Below are positions 8,970-18,542 of a stretch of 64,000 nt of DNA, one piece after another (positions within the stretch are counted from its first letter, which is position 1; every line of letters begins with the position of its first letter). A program made the position numbers and the translations under genes. The stretch comes from Hornefia porci. GTDB lineage: Bacteria; Bacillota; Clostridia; Peptostreptococcales; Anaerovoracaceae. The notes under the pieces were generated by a model. It did no database searches and was not told the origin of the DNA. It worked only from the letters and a program-made list of their open reading frames with translations. The stretch covers positions 2,604,001 through 2,668,000 of the forward strand of contig NZ_MJIE01000001.1 in NCBI RefSeq assembly GCF_001940235.1. The letters run 5' to 3'.

Positions 8970-10040
8970 ATGGGAGAAAGTGAACTGGAACGGCAACTGC
9001 GGCGCGCAGCCGCCGCGGGACGCCGATATTGGAAGATTTTTGAAGTGAAATGCCGGAAGGCGCGGGAAGCGTGCTGCGCGTTTCTCACAGAACACAGGCA
9101 GTGGGCGGAGCGGTATCTTCTTCGGGAGATGCTCTGCATGGTGGCGGTCAGCTGCGTTATCGCCGCGGGGGTTTCAGAGGCCGGAGCGAAGCAGGCGGCA
9201 CAGCCTGCGGAAATATTCCGTGCTGTAAGCGCTCACAAAGCAGCAGCGGTCATGGAGAAGGAAATTCCGGTCTATGACAGAGCGTCGCCGGAACCGCAGA
9301 ACAGCAGTCAGCTGGGGACGTTAAAATACGGCCGGCACGCGGCAGTCAGAGCGGTGTCGGAGCACTGGTACGAGATCCGGTATAAGGGGGAAAAGGCGTA
9401 CATCCGCCAGCAAGGAACGGTGCTCTATAATTACAGAAAGAAGCACATCGCATTGACCTTTGACGACGGCCCGAGCCGCCTGACGACGCCGGAGCTACTG
9501 AAGGCGCTGGAGAAGAATGAATGCAGAGCGACATTCTTTGTTCTGGGAAACCGCATAAACAGAAGCACGGCAGGGATTCTGCGAAAGGAGCGGGAGCTCG
9601 GCTGCGAGATCGGAAACCACAGCTACGACCATGCATTTCTTGTTGGAAAGAGCAGAAAAAAGATTTCCCGGGAATTCCGCCGCACCGACCGCCTGGTGCG
9701 CAGAATTACCGGACAGACGCCGGCTCTGTGCAGGGCTCCCTACGGTGCGTTCAACAAAAAGATTCTGCAGATCATGAACCGTCCCAATCTGTTCTGGACG
9801 CTGGATACACAGGACTGGAAATATCGGAACCGGCGCCATCTCATGAAATATGTGAGGAGACAGAAACGGGACGGAGCCGTTGTGCTGATGCATGACATTC
9901 AGCCGAGTACGGCGAAATCCGTGGATGCGCTGTGCCGGTATCTGAAGAAAAACAATTACGAGACGGTGACGGTTTCAGAGCTTGCGGCGATCAAAAACGT
10001 CAAGCTGAAGCCCGGTCACGTTTACAGTTACATAAAGTAG
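8970..10040 (+). CDS. Membrane-anchored or secreted polysaccharide deacetylase (NodB domain)
   Basis: 356 residues. There is one hydrophobic segment near residues 52-70 ([14 protein letters not shown]) after a basic N-terminus, an SH3-like stretch near 90-145 ([13 protein letters not shown] to YIRQQGTVL), then a NodB domain from about 155. NodB motifs are [17 protein letters not shown] (catalytic Asp-Asp), [11 protein letters not shown] (metal His pair), [18 protein letters not shown] and VVLMHDIQ. Such enzymes remove acetyl groups from cell-wall N-acetyl sugars. The start at 8970 follows GGAGG at 8961-8965 region. Confidence 0.88.
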   Translation: MGESELERQLRRAAAAGRRYWKIFEVKCRKAREACCAFLTEHRQWAERYLLREMLCMVAVSCVIAAGVSEAGAKQAAQPAEIFRAVSAHKAAAVMEKEIPVYDRASPEPQNSSQLGTLKYGRHAAVRAVSEHWYEIRYKGEKAYIRQQGTVLYNYRKKHIALTFDDGPSRLTTPELLKALEKNECRATFFVLGNRINRSTAGILRKERELGCEIGNHSYDHAFLVGKSRKKISREFRRTDRLVRRITGQTPALCRAPYGAFNKKILQIMNRPNLFWTLDTQDWKYRNRRHLMKYVRRQKRDGAVVLMHDIQPSTAKSVDALCRYLKKNNYETVTVSELAAIKNVKLKPGHVYSYIK

Positions 10041-10059
10041 AGAAGGACGGGGAAAGCGA

Positions 10060-11370
10060 ATGTACAATCTCATTTCAAAGCTTGTTATTTACCGCAATAT
10101 CGGCAGCGGCAGCATCCTCTTCCGGCTGGCGGATATCTGCCGCCGGTTCCGGGCAGGGGAATACGCCAGAGAGGAGTTGACTTCAGAGATCCTAGAGCAG
10201 ATCAACCGGCTCCTCGAGGTTTCCACACGTTACGGCTTCAACAAAAATCTGTGGCACAATTACCTGGCCTATCTTCTGGCGATGACGGTCACGCCGTTTA
10301 CTCTTGTGTCGGAAAAGGTGGGCGCCAACGACGGTTCTGTCAATGAGTTCGCGAAGAACGACTTCGCTGTTTTCAAGCAGCTGTTCGATTATGACTTCTC
10401 CGCGATGGAGAAGGAACTGGGAATCCGGTGTTTTTCCATCATTGAGAATTACCGGGCGGTGGTGAAGAGCTCGCAGATTTTCAACAGAAATGTCAGCGAA
10501 AAGGTGCAGGAGCTCAGCGAAGCCATCGAGCAGACCTCCGACCCGGAGGAGCTGTACCGCGTCGTCACCGACTTTTACCGGCGTTACGGGGTCGGAAAAT
10601 TCGGTCTGAACAAGGCGTTCCGCGTGAACGAGAATCCGGAAGGGGAGCTGCTGCTGCCGATTACCAATACCAGCGACGTCCGGCTGGAGGATCTGGTGGG
10701 GTACGAGCTCCAGAAGCAGAAGCTTGTGGAGAACACAGAGGCCTTCCTGAAGGGAAGGGCGGCGAACAATGTTTTGCTGTACGGAGACGCCGGCACAGGA
10801 AAGTCCACCAGCATCAAAGCCGTCCTGAACCGTTACTACGCCGACGGCCTGCGGATGATCGAGGTGTACAAGCACCAGTTCAAGGACCTCTCGCGCATCA
10901 TCACGGAGATACGCAACCGGAATTACCGGTTCATCATATATATGGACGATTTGTCCTTTGAGGAGTTTGAGACAGAGTACAAATACCTGAAGGCGGTCAT
11001 CGAGGGCGGCGTGGAGCCTTATCCGGAAAACGTGCTGATCTACGCCACGTCCAACAGGCGGCACCTGATCCGCGAGACATGGAAAGACCGCTACGATGAA
11101 TCGAAGGAGGATATGCACCGCAACGATACTGTTCAGGAAAAGCTGTCTCTGGCGAACCGGTTCGGCTGTCAGATCGGGTATTTCGCGCCGACGCCGAAGG
11201 AATATGAGACTATCGTGAAGGAGCTGGCGCGCCGCTATCCCCAGATTCAGATTGATGAAGAGGAGCTGCTGATACAGGCCAGGGCCTGGGAGATCCGCCA
11301 CGGCGGATTTTCCGGACGCACCGCGCAGCAATTTATCAATTATCTGGCGGGGACGCTCTGCGCAGAGTGA
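10060..11370 (+). CDS. DUF815-type AAA ATPase
   Basis: 436 residues. The N-terminal half is poorly conserved. The ATPase core begins near residue 215 ([19 protein letters not shown]), with Walker [14 protein letters not shown] near 245 and Walker [15 protein letters not shown] near 290, then a sensor stretch [12 protein letters not shown]. This layout is typical of the DUF815 family, whose role is undefined. It follows the deacetylase by 19 bases and precedes the pyridoxal kinase gene by 10, so the three may be cotranscribed. Confidence 0.85.
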   Translation: MYNLISKLVIYRNIGSGSILFRLADICRRFRAGEYAREELTSEILEQINRLLEVSTRYGFNKNLWHNYLAYLLAMTVTPFTLVSEKVGANDGSVNEFAKNDFAVFKQLFDYDFSAMEKELGIRCFSIIENYRAVVKSSQIFNRNVSEKVQELSEAIEQTSDPEELYRVVTDFYRRYGVGKFGLNKAFRVNENPEGELLLPITNTSDVRLEDLVGYELQKQKLVENTEAFLKGRAANNVLLYGDAGTGKSTSIKAVLNRYYADGLRMIEVYKHQFKDLSRIITEIRNRNYRFIIYMDDLSFEEFETEYKYLKAVIEGGVEPYPENVLIYATSNRRHLIRETWKDRYDESKEDMHRNDTVQEKLSLANRFGCQIGYFAPTPKEYETIVKELARRYPQIQIDEEELLIQARAWEIRHGGFSGRTAQQFINYLAGTLCAE

Positions 11371-11380
11371 GGATGGAGTT

Positions 11381-12214
11381 ATGACGGAACAAAGACATAT
11401 TCTGCTGGTTAACGACCTGCCCGGCGTGGGAAAGGTCGCTACGGCGGCGATGGGACCTGTGCTGTCCCACATGGGCTTCAGCGTCGCGTCGCTGCCCACG
11501 GCGCTGGTTTCGAATACGCTGGACTTCGGAGCCTTTGAGATTCTGGATACCTGCGAATACATGAAGAAAACGGCAGAGGTCTGGAAAAGGCTGGATTTTC
11601 ACTTCGACGCTATCTGCATCGGATTTATCAATTCTTCGGAGCAGATCGAAATTATCCGGGAGCTGATTGAAAATCAGAGAGAAACGCTGCGCTTCGTCAT
11701 TGCTGATACAATCATGGCGGACGAAGGAAAGCTGTATAACGGAATGACCGGAAGAAACGTGGAAAGCATGAGGGAAATGATCCGGGACGCGGATGTGATT
11801 ACGCCGAATCTGACTGAGGCTCTGCTTCTGGCAGGGGAGGACCCGGGACAGTACGATTCCCTGAGCCACAGGGAAATCGGGTGCGTAATGCGAAAACTGA
11901 GAGAACTCGGTGCGAGCTCCGTCATCCTGACCAGTTGTCATGTGCCGTCGGAGGACCGGTACTTTGTTTACGGTTATGACGCCGGCAGCAGGAGTGTGTT
12001 CCGCGTACCCTATGAACTGAAGGGAACGCGCTGCCCCGGAACCGGGGACATCTTCTCCGCGGTTCTGACCGGCGGGCTGATAAACGGGAAAACGCTGGAG
12101 GACAGCACCCGTGAAGCGGTGCGGTTCATGTCCGGAATGTTCGAGTATCTGGGCGACCGGGAGCCGGGGTACATGGGTTTTCCCATCGAGGCGTACCTGG
12201 CGGAGCTGCGGTAA
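11381..12214 (+). CDS. Pyridoxal/pyridoxamine kinase (PfkB-like)
   Basis: 277 residues. Features of the PdxK/PdxY family are the N-terminal LLVNDLPGVGKVATAAMGPVL, the mid-protein DVITPNLTEALLLAGE and the anion-hole motif TRCPGTGDIFSAVLTGG containing the catalytic Asp. It phosphorylates B6 vitamers with ATP in the cytoplasm, a salvage route to PLP. PdxK and PdxY cannot be told apart with certainty here, so no symbol is given. The gene ends about 175 bases before the tRNA gene on the opposite strand. Confidence 0.85.
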   Translation: MTEQRHILLVNDLPGVGKVATAAMGPVLSHMGFSVASLPTALVSNTLDFGAFEILDTCEYMKKTAEVWKRLDFHFDAICIGFINSSEQIEIIRELIENQRETLRFVIADTIMADEGKLYNGMTGRNVESMREMIRDADVITPNLTEALLLAGEDPGQYDSLSHREIGCVMRKLRELGASSVILTSCHVPSEDRYFVYGYDAGSRSVFRVPYELKGTRCPGTGDIFSAVLTGGLINGKTLEDSTREAVRFMSGMFEYLGDREPGYMGFPIEAYLAELR

Positions 12215-12337
12215 CCGTCGCCGCACTGAGTCCCGGACGGATCTCCGCAAAACGTTCGGATGCGGTCGGCAGAAACGGAAGAAATCGGTGAAAGCGCTGA
12301 GGAACCAGCTGCCCGGATGAATTGAAAAAATGAAATG

Positions 12338-12386
12338 AAAAAGAACCCTGCAACCATATGAATTCATCGGTTACGGGGTTCTTTAA
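12338..12386 (-). terminator. Rho-independent terminator of the tRNA-Val gene
   Basis: AAAGAACCC (12340-12348) pairs with GGGTTCTTT (12376-12384), and the stem extends inward through CAACC/GGTTA with one mismatch. Read on the minus strand it ends in a T-rich tract. It lies directly 3' of the tRNA. Confidence 0.8.
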
Positions 12387-12388
12387 GT

Positions 12389-12464
12389 TGGTGACCCATA
12401 CTGGACTTGAACCAGTGACCTTCTGGTTGTCACCCAGACGCTCTCCCAGCTGAGCTAATGGATC
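12389..12464 (-). tRNA. tRNA-Val (anticodon GAC)
   Basis: The 76-base cloverleaf reads on the minus strand. The acceptor stem is GATCCAT/ATGGGTC with one G-T pair, then discriminator A and an encoded CCA. The D arm is GCTC-AGCTGGGA-GAGC. The anticodon arm is TCTGG-GTGACAA-CCAGA, giving anticodon GAC. The T arm is ACTGG-TTCAAGT-CCAGT. Its own promoter and terminator flank it, so it is a single-gene unit. Confidence 0.95.
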
Positions 12465-12477
12465 ATGCGACTTGATT

Positions 12478-12506
12478 AGTATAACACAGATGAAAATATT
12501 TGTCAC
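12478..12506 (-). promoter_or_regulatory. Promoter of tRNA-Val
   Basis: On the minus strand GTGACA (12506-12501), a 17-base spacer and TATACT (12483-12478), 13 bases upstream of the mature tRNA 5' end. Confidence 0.75.
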
Positions 12507-12604
12507 GCATTTTTTTCAGAACCCGGGCGATGTTTTTAGATATTTTTTGAGGAGGCTTTCGAGCCTGCTATGCGGAAAGGGGTATCTGGCAGAATATCTT
12601 TTCA

Positions 12605-12633
12605 TTGCGCCCCGGATTATCCTGCCATATAAT
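12605..12633 (+). promoter_or_regulatory. Possible promoter with long leader before the alpha/beta hydrolase gene
   Basis: TTGCGC at 12605-12610, spacer 17, TATAAT at 12628-12633. The 12507-12815 stretch has no convincing gene. Between the promoter and 12816 the leader carries two near-direct copies of GGAAACAGG(C/A)GG (about 12728-12762) and a small hairpin (GAGGC..GCCTG, about 12551-12568) lies upstream. Nothing else is recognised. Confidence 0.45.
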
Positions 12634-12815
12634 AGAAATAACGAATGTCTGCTCATCAGAGGTTTCCGCCGGGATTCCGTTGAGCCTGACAGGCGCGGGC
12701 CCGTTTCTGAAGGGTTGTGAGCGCCCGGAAACAGGCGGTGAACACCTCGGAAACAGGAGGCGGGTCCCGGTGCGAAGGCGGGCGATGGGCGGACGGACAC
12801 GGGAGGAAGAACTGA

Positions 12816-13745
12816 ATGAAAGAAAAGTTTGAGTTTCTGTCAACGGATGAAAAGACAGTTCTCCGGGGGGTTAAATGGATTCCGGACGGAGGCGCGGTGA
12901 AAGCGGTGATTCAGATCACCCACGGTATGCAGGAGTTTATCGACCGTTATGACGGGTTTGCCGCCTGTCTGGCGGAGCACGGTTATCTGACGGCGGGCTA
13001 CGACCAGCTGGGCCACGGCGCTTCAGCGGAAACGCCGGAGGACTGGGGATATATCGGAAAAGAACCGTGCAGTCTCCTGCTCGGCGATATGCACCGTGCC
13101 AGAGGCCTGCTTTGCGGAGAATACCCGGACGTCCCGTATTTTATGCTGGGACACAGCATGGGGTCTTACGAGCTCCGGTGCTACATTGCGGAGCACGGAG
13201 ACGGGCTGGCCGGAGCGGCGATCGTCGGCACGGGTTTTGTGCCTGAGAAGGAAACAAAGAAAGCCCGGCGGGTCGTGAAAGCCATGGCCGCGGTGCGGGG
13301 CTGGCGCTTCCGGAGCCGGATGCTGCAGAAAATGACCTTTGCGGGACCGTACCGGCAGTTTGACCTGACCGGAGAAAATCCGGAGAACAGCTGGCTGACC
13401 GGGGATCCGGAAATTGTACGCCGTTATTACAGTGATCCCAGATGCACTTTTGTGTTTACGCTGAACGGATACCTGGGGCTCTTTGACGCAGTGAGCGGTT
13501 CCTGTGACCCGGAAAGCGTGCAGAGGGTTTCCACGGAGCTTCCGGTGCTCATCGCCTCCGGCGAGGATGATCCTGTGGGCGATATGGGCGACGGCGTGCT
13601 TCAGGTTTACCGCATGTTCCGGGATCACGGAATGAAGGATCTGACCTGCCACATCTACGACGGAGATCGCCATGAAATTCTGAATGAAACGGACAGAGAC
13701 AAAGTATGGGCCGATTTTCTGCGCTGGTTCGACCGGCACTGCTGA
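12816..13745 (+). CDS. Alpha/beta hydrolase, monoacylglycerol lipase-like
   Basis: 309 residues. The family pattern is ITHGMQEFIDRY (oxyanion region), YDQLGHGASAE near 70, the nucleophile elbow LGHSMGSYELR near 110 (Ser in GHSMG), the acid in SGEDDPVGD near 250 and the His in DGDRHEILNE near 285. Serine hydrolases of this group cleave monoglycerides or related esters. The gene stops 13 bases before sbcD, so it may be in the same transcript. GGAGGAAG precedes the ATG. Confidence 0.85.
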   Translation: MKEKFEFLSTDEKTVLRGVKWIPDGGAVKAVIQITHGMQEFIDRYDGFAACLAEHGYLTAGYDQLGHGASAETPEDWGYIGKEPCSLLLGDMHRARGLLCGEYPDVPYFMLGHSMGSYELRCYIAEHGDGLAGAAIVGTGFVPEKETKKARRVVKAMAAVRGWRFRSRMLQKMTFAGPYRQFDLTGENPENSWLTGDPEIVRRYYSDPRCTFVFTLNGYLGLFDAVSGSCDPESVQRVSTELPVLIASGEDDPVGDMGDGVLQVYRMFRDHGMKDLTCHIYDGDRHEILNETDRDKVWADFLRWFDRHC

Positions 13746-13758
13746 GGAAGGAACCGAT

Positions 13759-14919
13759 ATGAAACTGATTCATTTATCCGATCTTCATCTGGGAAAACAG
13801 GTAAACGGATTTTCCATGATAGACGATCAGAAGCACATTCTGAAGGAAATTCTGCGTGTGATCGATGAGGAAGCGCCTGACGCTGTTCTGATCGCCGGAG
13901 ACATATACGACAAGCCGCTGCCGGCTGTCGAGGCGGTGAAGCTCCTCGACAGTTTTCTTTCTGCGCTGATGAACCGCCGGCTTCCGGTTTTTCTGATAAG
14001 CGGAAATCACGATTCCGCAGAACGTCTGGCGTTTGGCTCGGGCATCATGAAAAACGAAGGCCTGTACATTGCGCCGGCCTATGACGGAACGGTGAGGCCC
14101 GTTACCCTTCAGGATGCGTGGGGCGAGGTGCGGATTTACATGCTCCCGTTCATCAAGCCGGTCCATATGAGAGCGGTGCTCCGGAGCATGGATCGGGAGC
14201 AGGAGGAGATTGATGCGGTTGTCTCCTATACGGATGCGGTCCGGGCGGCGATCCGGGAGATGCATATTGATCCCGCCGCGCGGAATGTGCTGATCACTCA
14301 TCAGTTCATCACCGGAGCAGACACGTCCGATTCGGAGGAGCGGACCGTAGGAGGTGCGGACAATGTGGATGCGGCAGTTTTCCGGGATTTCGATTACGTG
14401 GCGCTGGGCCATATTCACCGTCCGCAATATGTGGAGCGCGAGACGGTCCGATATTGCGGAACGCCTTTGAAATACTCCTTTTCAGAGGCCGGACACGAGA
14501 AGTCGGTCACGGTTGCGGAGCTGGGGAACAAAGGAGAATTCTCCTGGCGCGCGGTGCCGCTCGTCCCGCTTCACGACATGCGCGAAATACGCGGAACCTA
14601 TGATGAACTGACGCTGAAGCAGAATTATGAGAATACAGAGACTGAGGATTATGTTCACGTTACCCTGACGGATGAGGAGGAAATACTCGAGGCTGTGGCC
14701 CGAATGAGAACCATATATCCGAACCTGATGCGTCTGGATTATGATAATCAGAGAACCCGCGCATCCGACGAGCTGCAGGCTGCGGAAGAGACGGAGCAGA
14801 AAACGCCTCTGGAGCTTTTCGGTGAACTGTTTGAGATGCAGAACGGAAAAATGATGACGATGCGGCAGATGCAGTATGCCGGAAGGGTAATAGAAGAAGT
14901 CTGGGAGGAAGAACAATGA
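13759..14919 (+). CDS. sbcD: Exonuclease SbcCD subunit D (Mre11-like nuclease)
   Basis: About 386 residues. Calcineurin-like motifs appear in order: HLSDLHLGKQ at the N-terminus, IAGDIYDKPLP near 50, LISGNHDSAERL near 85, LITHQFITG near 180 and ALGHIHRPQYV near 220. With SbcC it processes hairpins and blocked double-strand ends, dependent on Mn2+. The start is set at MKLIHLSDLHLG (13759); a longer frame from 13684 overlaps the hydrolase and has no site. The ATGA overlap with sbcC indicates translational coupling. Confidence 0.93.
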   Translation: MKLIHLSDLHLGKQVNGFSMIDDQKHILKEILRVIDEEAPDAVLIAGDIYDKPLPAVEAVKLLDSFLSALMNRRLPVFLISGNHDSAERLAFGSGIMKNEGLYIAPAYDGTVRPVTLQDAWGEVRIYMLPFIKPVHMRAVLRSMDREQEEIDAVVSYTDAVRAAIREMHIDPAARNVLITHQFITGADTSDSEERTVGGADNVDAAVFRDFDYVALGHIHRPQYVERETVRYCGTPLKYSFSEAGHEKSVTVAELGNKGEFSWRAVPLVPLHDMREIRGTYDELTLKQNYENTETEDYVHVTLTDEEEILEAVARMRTIYPNLMRLDYDNQRTRASDELQAAEETEQKTPLELFGELFEMQNGKMMTMRQMQYAGRVIEEVWEEEQ

Positions 14920-17705
14920 GACCACTGAAGCTCACCATGTCTGCCTTCGGCCCTTATGCGGGGGAAACGGAGCTTGACCTCGCGGCGCTGGGAACGGGCG
15001 GACTTTATCTGATTACCGGTGAGACGGGCGCCGGAAAGACCACGATTTTCGATGCGATTTCCTATGCTTTGTATGATGCTCCCAGCGGAGAGGACAGAAG
15101 CCGTGAAATGCTCCGGTCCAAATACGCCCGGGAGGACACGAAGACCTTTGTGGAGCTGGAATTCCTTTGTAAAGGAAAACGCTACTCTGTTCGCAGGAGT
15201 CCGTCCTATCTGAGGAAAAAGGCCCGGGGCGAGGGAATGACCAGGCAGGATCCGGCTGTCGAACTGATTCTTCCGGACGGGAGGGCTCCCCTGACAAAAA
15301 ACCGCGAAGTCGAGGAGGAAATCAGGAAAATCATCGGCGTGGACCGCGGACAGTTTGCCCGGATCGCCATGATCGCGCAGGGAGACTTTCGTCAGGTGCT
15401 GACGGCGTCAACGGAAGAACGCAGAGCGATTTTCCGCGATCTGTTCGGCACGGCTCCCTATGAGAAGGTACAGAAAAGGCTCAGTGCGGATGCTAATGAG
15501 CTCCGACAAAGATGGAGGGACGAGCTCAGAGGAATGAAACAGTATTGCAGCGAGATTTACTGTGCTGCAGAGAGCATTTACGCCTCGGAGACAGAACGGG
15601 TCAGGAAAGGGGAATTGACAGCGGAGGCAGTTGATGCTCTGCTGGACCGGCTTTTGTCAGAGGATGAGCGGGCGGACGAAAAACTGAGCGGGGAGCGGCG
15701 GAAGGCTGAGGAAAAACTTCGGGCGGTGGAAAGCGCGCTGAAGACGGCAGATGAGCTGCGGGAGAAGAAGCGGAATCTGAGCCGGAAGGAGGCGGATCAC
15801 GCAAAGGCGTCTGAGAGTGTGGAACAGGCGGAAGCGGCGTGTACAAAGGCTTCTGAGGAGGAGCGGCAGGGCCGTCGCCTGGGAGAGCGCGCGGCTCTCA
15901 TCAGGAATGGAATCGGCCGCTACGAGGAACTCGACCGTCTGAAGGAAAAATCGGAGGATTTATCTTCTGAGACAGGAAAGAGGGAGCAGAGGCTGACTGA
16001 ACAAAAAACGGCCCGGGCGGAGGCTGCGGAAACGCTGAAATCTCTGAAGGAGGAGAACACTGCGCTGAAGGACGCGGGCGTCAGCCTGGAGCAGAAGCTG
16101 AACGGGCAGAAGGAGCTGCAAAGGGAGACAGAAGAACTGCAGCAGCTTCTGCAGCAGATCCGGGAGCACGATGAGATTGCCGGGAGGTATCGTGACGCGC
16201 AGGAGAGATACAGAGTCTGCCGGGATGAGCACCGGAACGCGGAGAACGCATATCGGAATGCAAATCGGGCGTATCTGGACGAGCAGGCCGGGATTCTCGC
16301 GGAAACGCTGAAGGAGGGGGTTCCCTGTCCGGTGTGCGGCGCTGTGGAGCATCCGAAGCCGGCGCGGAAATCTGACGGTGCTCCGGATAAGGAAATGCTG
16401 GAGCATCTGCGCCGGGAGCTGACGCGGTCACAGGAGGAGCTTGAGAGTGCCAGCGGCCGGGCAGGTGAAATCGGCGGTACGCTTTCCGAAATGAAGAAAA
16501 AGCTGGCGGACCGGATAGAGGCGCACTTCGGTTCCCCGGGTTCAGGAGAAGGTGATCCGGAGCCGGGGAAGATGAAAGCCAGGGTGAGTTCCCGTCTGGG
16601 GCAGATGACGGAAGAACTTTCGCAATTGGAAGAGGAAATTGAACGGGAGCGGAAACGAAGCCGCCGGAAGGAGGAGATTGAACAGCAGATTCCGGTGCTT
16701 GAGAAGGAACTCGCGGACAGGGATCGGAAAATTGCGGATGAAGCCTCATGGCTTGCATCTGCCTCTGCACAGAGGGAAGCCCTCGGCAGCCGTATCGAGT
16801 CGCTGCGGGAACAGCTTGAATTCCCGGGAAGGAAGGAAGCGGAACAGGAAATCGACAGACTGGAGAAGGAAGGCGCACGGCTGGAAAAGGCGAAGGAAGA
16901 CGCGGATGCGGCCAGAGAACAGGCGCAGAACCGGCTCAGAAGACTGGAGGGAGAACTCGGTACGCTGAGGGAGCAGATCCGTGAAACGCCGGCTCCTGAC
17001 GAGGAACTGCTGCATACAAAAAAAGATGAACTTCAGGCAGCGCTGAGTTCCTTAGATGAAGCGCAGAAGGAGATCCGCGCACGTGCGTCCGGCAACCGGA
17101 GAGTGCAGGAAAGACTTTGTGAAAACAAAGAAACGCTGAAGCGTACGGAAGAAGAGCTTGAGGTGGTGGGAGTTCTGGCGGATACGGCTTCCGGAACGCT
17201 GAGCGGCAGGCCCAAGCTTATGCTGGAGACCTATGTGCAGTCGGCGTATTTCGACCGGATTATCGGCCGGGCCAACGTCCGGTTCCTGCGCATGACGCGG
17301 GGGCAGTATGAGCTGCGCCGCCGGAAGGAGGCAGACCAGAACCGCAGTCAGTCCGGCCTGGAGCTGGATGTTCTGGATCATTACAATAACAGTCTGAGAG
17401 ACGTCCGGACCCTGTCCGGCGGGGAATCCTTCATGGCGTCACTGTCACTGGCGCTGGGCCTCTCCGATGAAATCCAGGCCAGCGCCGGCGGGATCCGTCT
17501 GGACAGTATGTATGTGGATGAAGGGTTCGGCACGCTGGACGACGAGGCGCTGACACAGGCGCTTGACGCACTGGCGTCCCTGGCAGAAAGCGATCGCCTG
17601 GTGGGAATCATATCTCATGTGGAGGGACTCGCGGAAAGAATCGACCGTCAGATTGTCATTCACAAGAGCAGGCAGGGCGGAAGCAGCGCAGAGCTGGTAG
17701 TGTGA
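14916..17705 (+). CDS. sbcC: Exonuclease SbcCD subunit C (Rad50-like SMC ATPase)
   Basis: 929 residues. The N-terminal lobe has Walker A ITGETGAGKTTIFDAI near residue 32 and a Q-loop MIAQGDFRQVL. Long charged coiled coils follow on either side of a zinc hook CPVCGAVEHPKPA near 470. The C-terminal lobe has the ABC signature LSGGESFMASLSLALGL and Walker B/D-loop VDEGFGTLDDEAL. It partners with SbcD for DNA end processing. The length and order are those of a complete protein. Confidence 0.93.
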   Translation: MRPLKLTMSAFGPYAGETELDLAALGTGGLYLITGETGAGKTTIFDAISYALYDAPSGEDRSREMLRSKYAREDTKTFVELEFLCKGKRYSVRRSPSYLRKKARGEGMTRQDPAVELILPDGRAPLTKNREVEEEIRKIIGVDRGQFARIAMIAQGDFRQVLTASTEERRAIFRDLFGTAPYEKVQKRLSADANELRQRWRDELRGMKQYCSEIYCAAESIYASETERVRKGELTAEAVDALLDRLLSEDERADEKLSGERRKAEEKLRAVESALKTADELREKKRNLSRKEADHAKASESVEQAEAACTKASEEERQGRRLGERAALIRNGIGRYEELDRLKEKSEDLSSETGKREQRLTEQKTARAEAAETLKSLKEENTALKDAGVSLEQKLNGQKELQRETEELQQLLQQIREHDEIAGRYRDAQERYRVCRDEHRNAENAYRNANRAYLDEQAGILAETLKEGVPCPVCGAVEHPKPARKSDGAPDKEMLEHLRRELTRSQEELESASGRAGEIGGTLSEMKKKLADRIEAHFGSPGSGEGDPEPGKMKARVSSRLGQMTEELSQLEEEIERERKRSRRKEEIEQQIPVLEKELADRDRKIADEASWLASASAQREALGSRIESLREQLEFPGRKEAEQEIDRLEKEGARLEKAKEDADAAREQAQNRLRRLEGELGTLREQIRETPAPDEELLHTKKDELQAALSSLDEAQKEIRARASGNRRVQERLCENKETLKRTEEELEVVGVLADTASGTLSGRPKLMLETYVQSAYFDRIIGRANVRFLRMTRGQYELRRRKEADQNRSQSGLELDVLDHYNNSLRDVRTLSGGESFMASLSLALGLSDEIQASAGGIRLDSMYVDEGFGTLDDEALTQALDALASLAESDRLVGIISHVEGLAERIDRQIVIHKSRQGGSSAELVV

Positions 17706-17723
17706 ACCGGACAGTGAAGCGCG

Positions 17724-18002
17724 CTATTTCGCCTTCACGATGAAATTCTTCAGAATGCCTCTGCGTCCGTAGTCGACTCTCAGCGTCGGGGCGAATTCCC
17801 TGACCTGCGGGGTAACGATAAAATGGACGTCCTCCACATCGGTGAGCTCGTCGCTGCCCCGGAGCTTATCCGGGTAGATATCAAAGGTATAACTGCAGCA
17901 GCCCGATTTCGTGAGGATCAGCCGGGGATATAATCCCTGTATCTCCAGCTCCCGGATCTTTTCGCGGGCGTTTTCCGTCAGTGTAATGTCGGTTTTACGC
18001 AT
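17724..18002 (-). CDS. HesB/IscA-like small iron-sulfur-type protein
   Basis: About 92 residues, convergent with sbcC. The sequence begins MRKTDITLTENAREKI and has LTKSGCCSYTFDIYPDKL in the middle, reminiscent of HesB/IscA-like proteins of Firmicutes, but the canonical C-terminal CxC is absent. The start is placed at 18002 because AAGGAGG lies 5 bases upstream; an upstream ATG (18023) lacks one. Iron-sulfur binding is inference. A 6-bp GTGAAG/CTTCAC hairpin (17714-17738) spans its 3' end. Confidence 0.6.
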   Translation of the reverse strand: MRKTDITLTENAREKIRELEIQGLYPRLILTKSGCCSYTFDIYPDKLRGSDELTDVEDVHFIVTPQVREFAPTLRVDYGRRGILKNFIVKAK

Positions 18003-18077
18003 AAAAACCTCCTTCGTTCTCAATACAAGTCCTGCCGCGGGATTCGACGGCAGAACAACCGTAACCGCCGCCGCAGA

Positions 18078-18129
18078 GGGATTCGGAAACGGCCGAATCC
18101 CGAAGAACAGGTCTGCACTGATTATATCA
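18078..18129 (-). promoter_or_regulatory. Extended -10 promoter and leader hairpin of the HesB-like gene
   Basis: On the minus strand TGATATAAT (revcomp of 18121-18129) is an extended -10 element. Downstream a perfect 9-bp hairpin, GGGATTCGG (18078-18086) with CCGAATCCC (18093-18101), lies in the leader about 75 bases before the start codon. No T-run follows, so it may be a protein or RNA regulatory site rather than a terminator. Confidence 0.5.
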
Positions 18130-18142
18130 CAGAAAAAACGGA

Positions 18143-18176
18143 TAAAAAAGAGACCGCTGCATCATGCGACGGTCTC
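18143..18176 (-). terminator. Rho-independent terminator of the small peptide gene
   Basis: GAGACCG (18150-18156) pairs with CGGTCTC (18170-18176). On the minus strand the stem is followed by six T residues (18149-18144). It lies about 40 bases after the stop of the 25-residue ORF. Confidence 0.8.
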
Positions 18177-18215
18177 GCCTGATACAACGGCCCTGTGATT
18201 TCTCTCTGTTGCCGT

Positions 18216-18293
18216 TTAGCGGGCAGCAGCTCTGTTGACTGCATAGCTGAATGCTCCAGATACAACCAGTGCTCCGATGACTCCTGCTACCAT
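18216..18293 (-). CDS. Very small hydrophobic peptide (25 residues), unknown function
   Basis: The frame reads MVAGVIGALVVSGAFSYAV and ends NRAAAR before TAA. A GGGAGG (revcomp of 18302-18307) lies 8 bases upstream of this ATG; an alternative ATG two codons earlier is only 2 bases from it. Residues 2-18 would form one membrane helix, followed by a basic tail. It has its own strong promoter and terminator, making a transcript of roughly 200 bases. It could be a small membrane protein, a type I toxin-like peptide or a by-product of a small RNA; the sequence alone does not decide. Confidence 0.6.
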   Translation of the reverse strand: MVAGVIGALVVSGAFSYAVNRAAAR

Positions 18294-18348
18294 TTCCATT
18301 ACCTCCCGATTCAATACTCGACTTTGTTTAAATCCTTTATTTGCCTTG

Positions 18349-18377
18349 ATTATAGTGCCGTTTGCCCGTTCTGTAAA
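18349..18377 (-). promoter_or_regulatory. Promoter of the 25-residue peptide gene
   Basis: On the minus strand TTTACA (18377-18372), a 17-base spacer and TATAAT (18354-18349), close to consensus. The start codon lies about 55 bases downstream. Confidence 0.75.
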
Positions 18378-18542
18378 ACGGTAAACAGGAATGTTTGACA
18401 TAAGAAACTGTAATATACAGAATTGAATAAAATGATTTTCTTATTGCTGTTAATTTCGGGCGAAGGCGTATCGCGTGACGCCCTCATACAGCCTTTTCGA
18501 GAGTGAACCGGAGAAATGAGCCCGAAACAGACCGGGTTGTTC

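Noticed and set aside
12605..12832. 75-codon frame before the alpha/beta hydrolase gene
   Set aside because: It starts on top of the -35/-10 region, lacks a ribosome binding site and is Arg/Gly-rich filler from a GC-rich leader.
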